Assembly: GCA_947259505.1 (NCBI GenBank)
Contig: CAMYLT010000008.1
Location: forward strand, 372,001-436,000
DNA length: 64,000 nucleotides
Origin: an uncultured Porticoccus sp.
Lineage (GTDB): Bacteria > Pseudomonadota > Gammaproteobacteria > Pseudomonadales > Porticoccaceae
Direction of reading: 5' to 3'
The position numbers and the translations under genes were made by a program. The notes below the pieces were generated by a model. The model had not been told where the DNA came from. It worked only from the letters and a program-made list of their open reading frames with translations, and did not search any database. Positions 1 to 10,109 of the stretch are shown here, piece by piece. Position 1 is the stretch's first letter. The number at the start of each line of letters is the position of its first letter.

Positions 1-24
1 GGGACTAATAAACCACTCAAGCAT
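1..24 (-). CDS. Possible start of a TerC-family membrane protein (partial)
   Basis: On the minus strand an ATG begins at base 24 and reads MLEWFISP before the window ends. A weak purine-rich stretch (GGATAAAT) lies a few bases upstream. TerC/YoaE-type integral membrane proteins often start M-x-E-W-(L/F)-x-x-P, which is the only reason for the suggestion. Eight residues cannot prove a gene or a family. The 168 bases between this start and the oppC stop contain no other recognisable gene, and oppD/oppF do not directly follow oppC. Confidence 0.25.
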
Positions 25-192
25 ACTTATTTATCCAATTGTATTTGTTGTTCATAAGCATCTTGCATGCAAGCTTGCCAAGTTTTGGTGACGTCGTTGT
101 ATCGCCTAATATCTGTATCGTGCGCAAATATACCCCGCTAAATCTTTGGTCGGGCTTGCTCAATAAGTCAGTAAATTTTTTGTTATCGCCCC

Positions 193-1082
193 TCAATCCT
201 TCGAAGCCCTGGGGTCCAGCGCATCCCGCAAGCCATCACCTAGGAAGTTCAGGGCAAACAGGGTGATGGACAGGGTCAGGCCGGGGAAGATCAACAGCCA
301 GGGATATTCCTCCATGGTTTCCACGCCGTAGGAGATCAGCAGGCCCCAGGAACTCTGGGGCGGCTGGATGCCGAGGCCCAGGAAGCTGAGAAAGGCCTCC
401 AGCAGCATCACGCTGGGGATGGTGAGGGTGGTGTAGACGATTACCGGCCCCAGGGTGTTCGGGATCAGGTGGCGGCGGATAATGGTCCAGCGGGACAGCC
501 CTAGGGAAATCGCCGCCTCGATAAATTCCTGGCGGCGCAGGGACTGCACCTGACCGCGCACGATGCGCGCCATGGTGAGCCATTCCACCGCCCCGATAGC
601 CAGGAACAGCAGTAGGATATTGCGGCCGAACACCACCATCAGCAGCACGATAAAAATCATGAAGGGCAGGGCGTAGAGAATGTCGACCAGGCGCATCATC
701 ACCGCGTCCACCCGGCCGCCGGCGTATCCCGCCACGGTGCCGTAGAGCACGCCAATCAGCAGCGCCACGCCGGTGGCGATAAAGCCCACCGCCAGCGATA
801 CTCGGCTGCCGTACATGATGCGGGTGAGCATGTCGCGGCCAAAGATGTCGGTGCCGAGCCAGTGCTCCCAGGAAGGCGGCGCGGCGCCCAATTGCAGGTT
901 CTGGGTTTCATAGCCGTAGGGGGCAATCCACGGGGTCAGCAGGGCGATGACGCAGAGAAACAGCATGACGCCGAGGCCAAACAGTGCCAGCTGGTTCTTG
1001 CGTAGCCTTACCCAAGCGTCTTTCCACAGGGAGGTGCCCTGTTCCGCATCGGCGAGATCGGTAATGGCGATGGATTCAGTCA

Positions 1083-1083
<1 letters not shown>
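193..1083 (-). CDS. oppC: Oligopeptide ABC transporter permease OppC
   Basis: Inner-membrane permease of an oligopeptide/dipeptide importer (BPD_transp_1 family), 296 aa from the chosen ATG. That start (MTESIAI) overlaps the oppB stop as ATGA, so translation is probably coupled; an extension 15 codons further upstream inside oppB is less likely. An N-terminal cytoplasmic stretch and a first membrane helix (about residues 28-50) precede a periplasmic segment containing HWLGTDIFGRDMLTR, typical of OppC/DppC. The ATP-binding-protein contact loop (EAAISLGLSRWTIIRRHLIPN) lies in the C-terminal half. It should pair with OppB and receive peptides from OppA. No ATPase genes follow within the 190 bases left in the window, so the ATPases must be encoded elsewhere. 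Confidence 0.93.
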
Positions 1084-2017
<934 letters not shown>

Positions 2018-2018
<1 letters not shown>

Positions 2019-3658
2019 CAGTGAATCACCTCGCCGCTATAACTGGCATCCAGACGCAGTTGCTTGTAGAGCCGGTAATCCAGCAGGTTGGGCTGTAGTC
2101 CCTTCAGGCTCGGGTGCACCAGGCTTTTACTGGTATAGATATACAGCGGTAGTATGGGCATGTCATCCAGCAACAGGGCTTCTGCTTCGCGCATCAATCG
2201 GTAGCGCTCTTCCCGGTCGGCGGCTTCGGGAGCCAGCTTGAGAATCAGCTCATCATAGCGGGCGTTGGACCAGCCGGTGCGGTTGTTGCCGCCGTCGGTC
2301 ACCCACATATCGAGAAAGGTGTTCGGGTCGACGTAATCGCCAATCCAGCCAGCGCGGGCAATGGCGTAGTCGCCGTTTTCTACCGAGTTTAGATACACCT
2401 TCCAGTCCTGGTTGTTGAGCACGATTTTGATACCCAGTTGTTCATACCACATCTGCTGGATGGCGACGGCAATTTTGCGGTGGCCCTCGGAGGTGTTGTA
2501 GAGCAATTCGGTGACCGGGAAGCCTTTGCCACCGGGATAGCCCGCCTCGGCAAGCAGTTGACGGGCTTGCTCAGGATCGTAGTGAAAACCGTCCTCGGCG
2601 GTGTAACCAAGGGTATCCGGCGGAGTAAAGGTGTAGGCCGGCAGTTCATCGCCCTTGGTGACCTGTTTGACGATGGCGTTGCTGTCGATGCTCATGGCGA
2701 GGGCACGGCGCACGCGCTTGTCGCTGAGGTGCGGTACTTTGGTGTTAAAGCGGTAGAAATAGTTGCCCAGGTAGGCCTGGGTGTAGAGCAATTCCGGGTG
2801 TTGCTTGCGGTAGGTGGCCACCTTGTCGATGGGAATACTGGCGGTGCGGTGCAACTGGCCGGAGCGGAACATGCGCTCTTCGGTGGTGACGTTTTCCGTG
2901 GGGTGGAAGTGAATGGCGTTAATGGTGACTTTGTCGGCATCCCAGTAGTAGGGGTTCTTGGAAACGATCACCCGCTTGAACAGGCGCCATTCGGTGAGTG
3001 CGTAGGCACCGTTGCCGACAAAATTACCGGGGCGGGTCCACTGGCTGCCGCGCTCATCGGCTTTGCCGAATTTTTCGATGGTGGCCCGGTGTACCGGAAA
3101 GAAGCTGTAGTGATCAAGCAGTTGCAGGAAATAGGGCGTGGGGTTGGTCAGCGCCACCTCCAGGGTGTGGTCGTCGATGACCTTGATGCCGACCCGCTCG
3201 AAGTCTTTTACCTCGCCCTTGTAGTAGGCCTCGGCGTTTTTGATGGCGAACAGCATGTAGGCGTACTGGTTGCCCAGCGCCGGTTGCAGGGCACGCCACC
3301 AGGACCAGGCAAAATCGTTGGCGGTGACCGGATCGCCGTTTGACCAGCGGGCGTCGTGGCGCAGGTAAAAGCGGTAATGTTTACCATCGTCGCTGATGTC
3401 CCAGCGCTCGGCCACACCGGGAATGGGTTCGAGGGTGCCGGGATCTTTGAGTACCAGACCTTCCAGCAGCGCGGTGAGAATATGGTGTTCGGGGACGCCA
3501 GTGACGATATGAGGATCGAGTTCCTGGGGGTCGGTGCCATTGCCCAGGTGGAGAATACCCTCCCGGTTGCCTATCGTGACATTGCTTTCGCCGCCGCTGC
3601 ATGCCCACAACAGGCTGCATAAGAGGATAATCAGGGTACTTTTCAGGGGTGCCTTCAT
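2018..3658 (-). CDS. oppA: Oligopeptide-binding lipoprotein OppA (SBP family 5)
   Basis: Substrate-binding component of the peptide importer, 546 aa. The N-terminus is a lipoprotein signal ending in the lipobox LLWAC, so Cys20 should be acylated and the protein membrane-anchored in the periplasm rather than soluble as in E. coli. Family-5 SBP motifs include GTDPQELDPHIVTGVPEHH near residues 41-60, RFYLRHDARWSNGDPVTAND and RVRRALAMSID. It is the first gene of the operon; its stop overlaps the oppB ATG. Peptide or oligopeptide uptake is inferred from the family; the exact ligand cannot be read from sequence. The region upstream is shared with the divergent SRP RNA gene. Confidence 0.93.
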
Positions 3659-3730
3659 GCAGTGAACAACGTGGTGAGCCAGCGCCCTATGTTAGGCAAG
3701 GTCGGTTCCCGACGCCAGCCCGGATTGCGG

Positions 3731-3759
3731 TTGAAATACGCCTTCGATGCGACCATAAT
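3731..3759 (+). promoter_or_regulatory. Sigma-70 promoter of the SRP RNA gene
   Basis: TTGAAA (3731-3736), a 17-base spacer, then CATAAT (3754-3759): a near-consensus housekeeping promoter. The start site would fall near 3766, about 35 bases before the mature RNA. Confidence 0.7.
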
Positions 3760-3767
3760 GCCGACCC

Positions 3768-3786
3768 TTATCGGGTTGCCCGATAA
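3768..3786 (+). other. Stem-loop in the leader of the SRP RNA precursor
   Basis: TTATCGGG-TTG-CCCGATAA is a perfect inverted repeat just after the predicted start site and just before the 4.5S RNA. It would form a stable hairpin at the 5' end of the precursor, upstream of the expected RNase P processing point. There is no direct T-run, so a terminator is unlikely. Confidence 0.55.
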
Positions 3787-3800
3787 CGTAAGTCTTTTTA

Positions 3801-3917
<117 letters not shown>

Positions 3918-4011
3918 GATTCTGAATAATCCCTTTTTTATCTGATCACTTGATGATTCCAGTCGTCATCCGGGTGTTTTGTCGTGGGTGATATGGCTAA
4001 AAACCCCCCCT

Positions 4012-4055
4012 GTGCAACCCGGTCATGAGGAGAAGCGGCCATAACCGGGTTGCAC
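4012..4055 (-). terminator. Long inverted repeat downstream of nasA, probable terminator
   Basis: GTGCAACCCGGT (4012-4023) and ACCGGGTTGCAC (4044-4055) form a perfect 12-bp stem with a 20-base loop, 41 bases past the nasA stop. On the minus strand it is followed by a run of G and then five T. It is the only strong stem between nasA and ffs. Confidence 0.55.
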
Positions 4056-4096
4056 TGGGGAAAAGCGCCACAGTTCTTGTTCTTGAGCCCTGTTGC

Positions 4097-6754
4097 CTAT
4101 GCGGCGTCAACTTTCAGGGTCTGATTTACCAAATGATTCAGCTCCGGAATACAGGAACCACAATTGGTGCCGCATTTAAGTTCTTCACCCAGTTGCTTCA
4201 CTGAGCACGTACCGTTCACGATGCTGTGAACGATCTGTTTTTCGCCGACTTCGAAACAGGAGCAGATCAGCCGTCCTTTATCAGCCTGGGCCATATTTCG
4301 TCCCGCCAGTAATTGCCAGGGCGACAGCTCCATGTCTTTGCTGAAAATGTCTTTTAGCCAATCCGCTGAGGGCAGGGCGCTTTGATCCCGGTGACAGAAG
4401 ATAGCCAATTTAACCCTGTCATCCTGATAGCAGATGAAACGCTCGTCTCCCAGCCCGCTATCGCAATAGTGCGCACAGCCCTCGGCATTGCTTCCATGTC
4501 GGTTAATAAAGTCTGACCAATCGATATGCTCAGCAGTGGCAATCCGGTAGTGAAAACCCTGATTGTTTGCCATCGGTGTCATGGTCCAATCGATAAAGCC
4601 GCTGCAATCCAGTGGTCTGTCACTGATCAGCGCCGCCCACAGGGGTGTTTCAACTTTTTGAATGGCCGCCGGACTGAACTTGAATTCCGGCTGGCCTGAA
4701 AGGGGATCGGTGATGGGGGCCAATAGCGCACCGACACGGGCTTTACGGGCATATTGGTCGTTCCAGTGAATGGGTACAAACAACTGATTGACGCCCATTC
4801 CTTCATCCACCTGCACCTGTACTCGCACGGAACCGTGTCGGGTGCTGACCTCGGCGAGATCGTTCTCGCTCAGACCCTGCTCTTCGGCCGTATGAGGGTG
4901 AATGAGAACGAAAGGCGCATCGATGTGATTGAGCAGGCGCGAGGAGCGCGCCGTGCGGGTCATGGTGTGCCACTGATCGCGCACGCGTCCGGTGTTGAGG
5001 GCCAAGGGATAGTCTGCGGACAGAAACTGGACTGGCCCTTTGGGTTGTACTGCGATGAATTGTGCCTTGCCAGTAGCTGTTACAAAGCGCCCATCCGTGA
5101 ACAGTCTGGCAGTGCCCTGTGGATTTGCCTGGTTAACCGGCCACTGCACGGGTGTTAAATCGTCGTATTGCTGCTCGGTCAGTGCGCTCAACCCACTGAT
5201 ATCGAAGGCGCGATTACCGGTGTTTTTAAAGCCGCTGAGGGCCGCGTGTTCCACGAACACATCCCGGGGGCTTTCATAGGTGAATTGATCACCAAAGCCC
5301 AGCTTTGCTGCTACCTGGGTCAGAATCCACCAGTCGTGCCGGGCTTCGCCGGGCGGCGAGGTCAGGGTTCTCTGGCGGGAAATTCGTCGTTCGGAGTTGG
5401 TGACTGTGCCGGATTTTTCACCCCAGCCAGTGGCAGGCAACAGGATGTTGGCTGTGGCGGTGGTGTCAGTTTGGGCAATACAGTCGGAGACAATAACGGT
5501 TTCACAGGCTTCCAGTGCGGCCCTGACTTTGTCGGCGTCGGGCAGGCTGACCACCGGGTTGGTGCCCATGATCCAGATGGCCTTGATGGTGCCTGCGGCC
5601 ACCGCATCAAACAGGTCAACCGCTTTCAGTCCCGGTTGCTGACTCAGGTTCTCGGTGTGCCAGAATTCAGCGACGGTCTGGCGGTTTTCCGGCGTGTACT
5701 CCATGTGCGCGGCCAATTGGTTGGCCAGGCCACCCACTTCGCGTCCGCCCATGGCATTTGGCTGGCCGGTGATGGAGAAGGGGCCAGCACCTACTTTGCC
5801 TACTCGTCCGGTCGCCAGGTGACAATTGATAATGGCGTTGCCTTTGTCCGTGCCGGAAGAGGACTGGTTGATGCCCTGGGAATAGAAGGTAACGGTCTTG
5901 TCTGTTTCGGCAAACCAGCGGTAGAACGTTTCCAGCGTCTCTTCATCGATACCGACCTGCGTGGCGGTTTCGCTGAATGAAAATTGTTGGGCAGCAGCCA
6001 CAGCCGGGTCAAACCCTTCGGTGAATTGCTCGATATATGCCTCATCAACGTGGTCGTGTTGCTGTAGCCAACCGAGCAGGCCCATAAACAGAAACCCGTC
6101 CGAGCCTGGAGCAATGGGCAAATGCAGATCGGCAATATCACAGGTGGCGGTGCGGCGGGGGTCTATCACCACCACTTTCATCGCGGGGTTGGTTTGTTTG
6201 GCGACCACCATGCGTCGGTATAGCACCGGGTGGGTCCAGGCGGCATTGGAGCCGACCAGCACCAGCAGGCCGCAGTTCTCCAGGTCCTCATAACTACAGG
6301 GCACTGCATCGCCGCCAAAGGCGCGTTTATAGCTGGATACGGCCGATGACATACACAAGCGGGAGTTGGTATCCACATTACTTGTGCCGATAAACCCTTT
6401 GGCCAGTTTGTTGGCGACGTAATAGTCCTCGGTGAGCAATTGACCGGACAGGTAAAAGGCGATGGCGCCCGGACCATAGGTCTCCCTGATGGTGGTCAAT
6501 CTGGAGGCTATGGCGTCGATGGCGGTTGGCCAATCCACCCGTTCACCCTCAATGGTGGGGTAAAGCAGGCGGCCATGGTCGCCCATGGTTTCGTGAAGTG
6601 CGGAACCTTTAACGCAGAGGGCACCAAGATTGGCAGGATGTGATTTGCCACCTGATACAGCGATGATCCGATCATCCTTCAGCTTGGCAGACACACCGCA
6701 GCCAACCCCGCAGTAGGGGCAGGTGGTGTCCATTGTTGTCGGTTGCTTGGTCAT
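4097..6754 (-). CDS. nasA: Assimilatory nitrate reductase catalytic subunit NasA
   Basis: Cytoplasmic molybdopterin enzyme reducing nitrate to nitrite, 885 aa from the chosen ATG (MTKQPTT). A longer in-frame start 22 codons upstream would overlap the nirB remnant, and its added residues resemble nothing in the family. The N-terminal [4Fe-4S] site is Cys12, Cys15, Cys19 and Cys47 (CPYCGVGCG...ALCVKG). The molybdopterin oxidoreductase domain and the molydopterin-dinucleotide binding domain (from about residue 600) follow. A C-terminal BFD-like [2Fe-2S] domain (CSC...CGTNCGSC, last 55 residues) is fused, as in the Klebsiella-type NasA. No signal peptide. Electrons probably come from the FAD reductase two genes upstream. 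It is the last gene of the nrtABC-nasB-nasA unit. Confidence 0.95.
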   Translation of the reverse strand: MTKQPTTMDTTCPYCGVGCGVSAKLKDDRIIAVSGGKSHPANLGALCVKGSALHETMGDHGRLLYPTIEGERVDWPTAIDAIASRLTTIRETYGPGAIAFYLSGQLLTEDYYVANKLAKGFIGTSNVDTNSRLCMSSAVSSYKRAFGGDAVPCSYEDLENCGLLVLVGSNAAWTHPVLYRRMVVAKQTNPAMKVVVIDPRRTATCDIADLHLPIAPGSDGFLFMGLLGWLQQHDHVDEAYIEQFTEGFDPAVAAAQQFSFSETATQVGIDEETLETFYRWFAETDKTVTFYSQGINQSSSGTDKGNAIINCHLATGRVGKVGAGPFSITGQPNAMGGREVGGLANQLAAHMEYTPENRQTVAEFWHTENLSQQPGLKAVDLFDAVAAGTIKAIWIMGTNPVVSLPDADKVRAALEACETVIVSDCIAQTDTTATANILLPATGWGEKSGTVTNSERRISRQRTLTSPPGEARHDWWILTQVAAKLGFGDQFTYESPRDVFVEHAALSGFKNTGNRAFDISGLSALTEQQYDDLTPVQWPVNQANPQGTARLFTDGRFVTATGKAQFIAVQPKGPVQFLSADYPLALNTGRVRDQWHTMTRTARSSRLLNHIDAPFVLIHPHTAEEQGLSENDLAEVSTRHGSVRVQVQVDEGMGVNQLFVPIHWNDQYARKARVGALLAPITDPLSGQPEFKFSPAAIQKVETPLWAALISDRPLDCSGFIDWTMTPMANNQGFHYRIATAEHIDWSDFINRHGSNAEGCAHYCDSGLGDERFICYQDDRVKLAIFCHRDQSALPSADWLKDIFSKDMELSPWQLLAGRNMAQADKGRLICSCFEVGEKQIVHSIVNGTCSVKQLGEELKCGTNCGSCIPELNHLVNQTLKVDAA

Positions 6755-6767
6755 TGCGTTCCGTCGA

Positions 6768-6866
6768 TCAAAAACCGGGGCAGATTGTGATAATGACATC
6801 GCCAGTGAGTTGTCCCCCATGGGGGTGGCCGGGTATTCCGTTACCGATAACGACGATCTTTAACAT
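6768..6866 (-). pseudogene. nirB: Remnant of nirB (nitrite reductase large subunit), 5' end only
   Basis: Between the FAD reductase and nasA, an ATG at 6866 opens a 32-codon frame starting MLKIVVIGNGIPGH and ending at TGA 6768-6770. The first 14 residues match the invariant start of NirB (M-x-K-(I/L)-V-V-I-G-N-G-M-V-G-H), the first strand of its FAD-binding Rossmann fold. After GH the similarity stops, where the palindrome CCCCCATGGGGG (6814-6825) lies. Related operons carry full nirB and nirD here, so the reading is that an internal deletion removed nearly all of nirBD and left the start codon region. It could instead be a translated leader peptide, but the motif match argues for a fossil. 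Confidence 0.6.
6814..6825. repeat. 12-bp perfect palindrome at the nirB remnant
   Basis: CCCCCATGGGGG reads the same on both strands. It sits where similarity to NirB ends, so it may mark the deletion junction or be a chance GC-rich palindrome. Confidence 0.5.
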
Positions 6867-6918
6867 TTCTGTGTACCTGCGTATTTCACAAGTGGTATTC
6901 GAGTTTTATCCTGCTGTG

Positions 6919-8115
6919 TTATGTCAGTGCTGCGTCGAACATCAAGCGATTTTCATTGGCACCGAGTAACTGGCCGCTGCCAATGAGTGCTTCGTATTGG
7001 CTACACTGGCTTTTGTCGCCAAAGAGCAGCGCGGCCTGTAAACGGTTGTCACGAATCACCAGGCGGCGATAAACACCCGCCAACGGATCGCTGATGACGA
7101 TGTCGCGGCTGTCCGCATCGGTTTTCAGGTTGCCAGCGGAAAACACATCGATGCCGGATACTTTCAGCTGTGTGGAGTGTTCACGCGGGTGATAGCTGGC
7201 AGGGCGCCCCAGCAGGGTTTCTGTCAGCACCGTGGCCTGATCCCAGATCGGGGCGACGATACCCACGGTAATGCCGTTGTGCTCAGCGCATTCGCCAAGG
7301 GCAAAGACGGCGGGCAGGGCGGTGCGCATCTGGTTATCGACCACGATGCCACGGTTAATCTGTAGTCCGCTGTCTGCAAACACGTCGACATTTGGTGAGA
7401 TGCCGGTGGCGAATACGATCAGTTCGCCCTCCAGCCACTGGCCATCTTCGAGTTGTAAACCGGTGGCTTTTGCAATACCGGTGACGGCTGCAGAGCGGGC
7501 ACCCGTTAGAATGCTGATTCCCCTGCCTTCAAGGCTATCTTTCAGCATGTTAGCGGCGCGGGCATCGAGCTGACGATTCATCAGTGTGTCACTGTTGTGT
7601 ATCACGGTGACGTCCAACCCGAGCTGGTTAAGACCGTACGCCGCTTCCAGTCCTAGCAGCCCGCCGCCAACCACCAGCGCTCGCGAGCCTTGTTCGGCAA
7701 AGCTTTGCATGATGGCGATGTCGTCGAGGGTGCGAAATGCCATCACGCCGGGCAGGTTGTTGCCGGGAATGGACGGGATAAAGGGGCGGGAGCCTGTGGC
7801 AATCACAATGCCGTCAAATTGTTGCTGCCAGCCTGAGGCGGTAGTGATGTTGCGGTTCGCGCCGTCCAGCGTCACCACAGGATCACCGCTGAGCAGTTTG
7901 ATCTGGTGTGTTCGGTACCAGTCTTCACTGAGCAGCGGGAGGCCATCCAGTGTTTTGTCCCCAGCGAGCACAGAGGAAAGCTGAATACGGTTATAGGGGT
8001 TGACGCGCTCCTCGCCAATCATCGTTATCGCGCCCTGGTAGCCTTCGGCCACCAGGGATTCTGCGAGTCTGGCTCCGGCCATGCCGGTGCCGATGATAGC
8101 AAGGGAGTTAATCAT
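6919..8115 (-). CDS. nasB: FAD-dependent NAD(P)H oxidoreductase of nitrate assimilation (NasB/NirB-N-like)
   Basis: 398-aa flavoprotein of the pyridine nucleotide-disulfide oxidoreductase class. It has an N-terminal FAD Rossmann motif (IIGTGMAGARLAESL), the NPYNRIQLSSVLAG motif shared with NirB and NasB, an NAD(P)H-binding Rossmann motif (ALVVGGGLLGLEAAYGLNQLG, about residue 145) and a second FAD motif (VFALGECAEH). It ends before the siroheme and iron-sulfur domains of NirB, so it is a stand-alone reductase, most likely the electron donor to NasA. Its start lies 2 bases from the nrtC stop. The symbol follows the Klebsiella usage; its length is shorter than that protein, which carries extra BFD domains. 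Confidence 0.82.
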   Translation of the reverse strand: MINSLAIIGTGMAGARLAESLVAEGYQGAITMIGEERVNPYNRIQLSSVLAGDKTLDGLPLLSEDWYRTHQIKLLSGDPVVTLDGANRNITTASGWQQQFDGIVIATGSRPFIPSIPGNNLPGVMAFRTLDDIAIMQSFAEQGSRALVVGGGLLGLEAAYGLNQLGLDVTVIHNSDTLMNRQLDARAANMLKDSLEGRGISILTGARSAAVTGIAKATGLQLEDGQWLEGELIVFATGISPNVDVFADSGLQINRGIVVDNQMRTALPAVFALGECAEHNGITVGIVAPIWDQATVLTETLLGRPASYHPREHSTQLKVSGIDVFSAGNLKTDADSRDIVISDPLAGVYRRLVIRDNRLQAALLFGDKSQCSQYEALIGSGQLLGANENRLMFDAALT

Positions 8116-8117
8116 GC

Positions 8118-8993
8118 TCAGGCCGCTTCAGATTTTGCGGTGGTGTCACTATCCAGCGTTGCTTTTGTGGGTAGCTCAGCCTCTGTTTTTGCTTCTTTTT
8201 CTGCTGCGGGGTTTTTCTGCTTTTCGTAAAGGAAGCGCAGTACCTGCTGGCGGTAGTGGATGAACTCTGCATCTTCAGCCAGGGCCAGACGATCACGTGG
8301 GCGGGCCAATTTAACCTCGAGAATTTCACCGACAGTGGCCGCCGGGCCGTTGGTCATCATGACGATACGATCCGAGAGCAATACTGCTTCGTCCACGTCG
8401 TGGGTAATCATGATCACGGTATTGCCAAGGTTGGTCTGGATCTCCATCAGGGAGTCCTGCAAATGGGCGCGGGTCAGGGCATCGAGCGCGCCGAAGGGTT
8501 CATCCATCAGCAGCACTTTGGGTTGCATGGCCAGACAGCGGGCAATGCCCACGCGCTGTTTCATACCACCGGAAATTTCGCCGGGCAGTTTGTGCAGGGC
8601 GTGGTCCATGTGAACAAGAGACAGGTTGTGCTCGATCCAGTCGTGCATTTCTGCCTTGCTCTTGGTCTTCTTGAATACGCGCTTTACGGCCAATTCAACA
8701 TTCTGGTAGACGGTGAGCCAGGGCAGCAGGGCATGGTTCTGGAACACCACTGCGCGGTCCGGACCCGGTTTGTCTACTTCTTTGCCTTCGAGAATAACGC
8801 CGCCTTCAGTGGCTTCGTACAGGCCGGCAACAATATTCAGGACGGTAGATTTTCCGCAGCCGGAGTGGCCGATCAGGGAAATAAACTCGCCCTTATCAAT
8901 GGAAATGTCGACTGCCTGCAAGGCCCGGAATGGCTTGTCATCAGTGGGGAATTCAATCCCCACATGGCTGATTTCCAGATAGCTGTTTTTCAT
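8118..8993 (-). CDS. nrtC: Nitrate ABC transporter ATP-binding protein NrtC/NasD
   Basis: Cytoplasmic ATPase of the nitrate importer, 291 aa. Walker A is GHSGCGKST (residues 42-50), the ABC signature SGGMKQRVGIARC, and Walker B KVLLMDEPFGALDALTR. It is the single-domain type, without the NrtA-like regulatory C-domain of cyanobacterial NrtC. The C-terminus instead has a short tail rich in Lys, Glu and Ala (about residues 255-291) of unknown role. It lies between nrtB and the FAD reductase with short gaps, so it is co-transcribed. Confidence 0.92.
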   Translation of the reverse strand: MKNSYLEISHVGIEFPTDDKPFRALQAVDISIDKGEFISLIGHSGCGKSTVLNIVAGLYEATEGGVILEGKEVDKPGPDRAVVFQNHALLPWLTVYQNVELAVKRVFKKTKSKAEMHDWIEHNLSLVHMDHALHKLPGEISGGMKQRVGIARCLAMQPKVLLMDEPFGALDALTRAHLQDSLMEIQTNLGNTVIMITHDVDEAVLLSDRIVMMTNGPAATVGEILEVKLARPRDRLALAEDAEFIHYRQQVLRFLYEKQKNPAAEKEAKTEAELPTKATLDSDTTAKSEAA

Positions 8994-9022
8994 AACGTGC
9001 TCCTTGACGTAATGCCTTGCAG

Positions 9023-10024
9023 TTAGCGGAGGATGGCCTGTTTGTCCCAGGTGATACGGCGCTGTACAGCCAGCATCAGTCGGTCCAGGGAGAAGCCGAT
9101 CAGGCCGATGGCCAACACGGCGACCATGATGCGACCCAGTGATTCAGAGGAGCCGTTCTGGAACTCGTCCCAGATGAATTTTCCGAGTCCGGGGTTTTGG
9201 GCCAGCATTTCGGCTGCAATCAGTACCATCCAGCCGGTGGCCAACGATAATCTGAGTCCGGTAAAGATCATTGGGATAGCGGAAGGGATCACAATGGTGC
9301 GCACATGCACCAATGAGGGCAGTTGCAACACCCGGCTGACGTTGATCAGATCCCGGTCAATGCTGGTCACCCCTACGGTTGTATTGATCACCGTGGGCCA
9401 GAGACAGCAGAGGGTGACGGTAAACGCTGAGGTCAGAAAGGATTTCTCGAACATCGGATCATCACTGACATAGAGTGCAGACACCAACATGGTGACCAGT
9501 GGCAGCCAGGCCAGAGGTGAGACTGGTTTGAATGTCTGGATAATAGGGTTTATCGATTGGTAGACCTTCTCGCTGAGACCACAGGCGATACCCAGTGGAA
9601 TGGCGATGATAGAGGCCACCAAAAAGCCGAAAGATACGGTGTAGAGGCTGGTCAGAATCTGGTCAAAGAAAGTTGCCTTGCCGGTATAGGGGCGAATCTT
9701 GACATCGGCATTGGGGTCTTTGGCCAGTTTCTTGGCGTTGCGATCTTCCTGGCGCTGGTAAAAGGCGACTTCTTTTTGTCGTTCACGCTGGTGTTCAGCC
9801 ACCAGGCTTTTGGATTGCTCCCAAACTTGAACGGGGCCGGGGAATTGACCCAGCGAGGTAATAATGCTGTTGGCAACGCCTTGCCACAACATCAGAAAAA
9901 TCACTATGCCAGCCAGCGGCAGGGCAAGCGCTTTGCCAAGGTGGCGGAGGAGAAGGATCAGTTGTGAGGGGGTGAATAAACTTTTCCCCTGCTCATTTCT
10001 GAATATGGCCGCGATTTCAGTCAT
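9023..10024 (-). CDS. nrtB: Nitrate ABC transporter permease NrtB
   Basis: Inner-membrane permease, 333 aa from ATG 10024, which has a good ribosome site (AGGA, 8 bases upstream). A 27-codon longer frame back to 10105 lacks one. A first membrane helix (about residues 30-55) is followed by a long charged loop (QRERQKEVAFYQRQEDRNAKK) and then the BPD_transp_1 domain. The coupling segment SRVLQLPSLVHVRTIVIPSA and the motif GWMVLIAAEMLAQNPGLGKFIWDEFQ are typical of the nitrate/taurine permease family. It should dimerise and work with NrtA and NrtC. Confidence 0.92.
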   Translation of the reverse strand: MTEIAAIFRNEQGKSLFTPSQLILLLRHLGKALALPLAGIVIFLMLWQGVANSIITSLGQFPGPVQVWEQSKSLVAEHQRERQKEVAFYQRQEDRNAKKLAKDPNADVKIRPYTGKATFFDQILTSLYTVSFGFLVASIIAIPLGIACGLSEKVYQSINPIIQTFKPVSPLAWLPLVTMLVSALYVSDDPMFEKSFLTSAFTVTLCCLWPTVINTTVGVTSIDRDLINVSRVLQLPSLVHVRTIVIPSAIPMIFTGLRLSLATGWMVLIAAEMLAQNPGLGKFIWDEFQNGSSESLGRIMVAVLAIGLIGFSLDRLMLAVQRRITWDKQAILR

Positions 10025-10109
10025 GACATCTATCCTGCGTGTTGGATCCGGCAGGTTGCCCTGCCGGATGTGGTTGGCTTTGCAGAAAAAGGCTGCAACA
10101 TTCAAGCCA

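Noticed and set aside
39..266. Plus-strand open frame of 75 codons at the window start
   Set aside because: It overlaps the end of oppC on the other strand, has no ribosome site and no protein-like composition.
2438..3343. 301-codon open frame antisense to oppA
   Set aside because: It mirrors the codon bias of oppA; the oppA product has strong family motifs and a lipobox while the antisense product has none.
5168..5980. 270-codon open frame antisense to nasA
   Set aside because: It lies wholly inside a clearly identified gene on the opposite strand and shows no recognisable motif.
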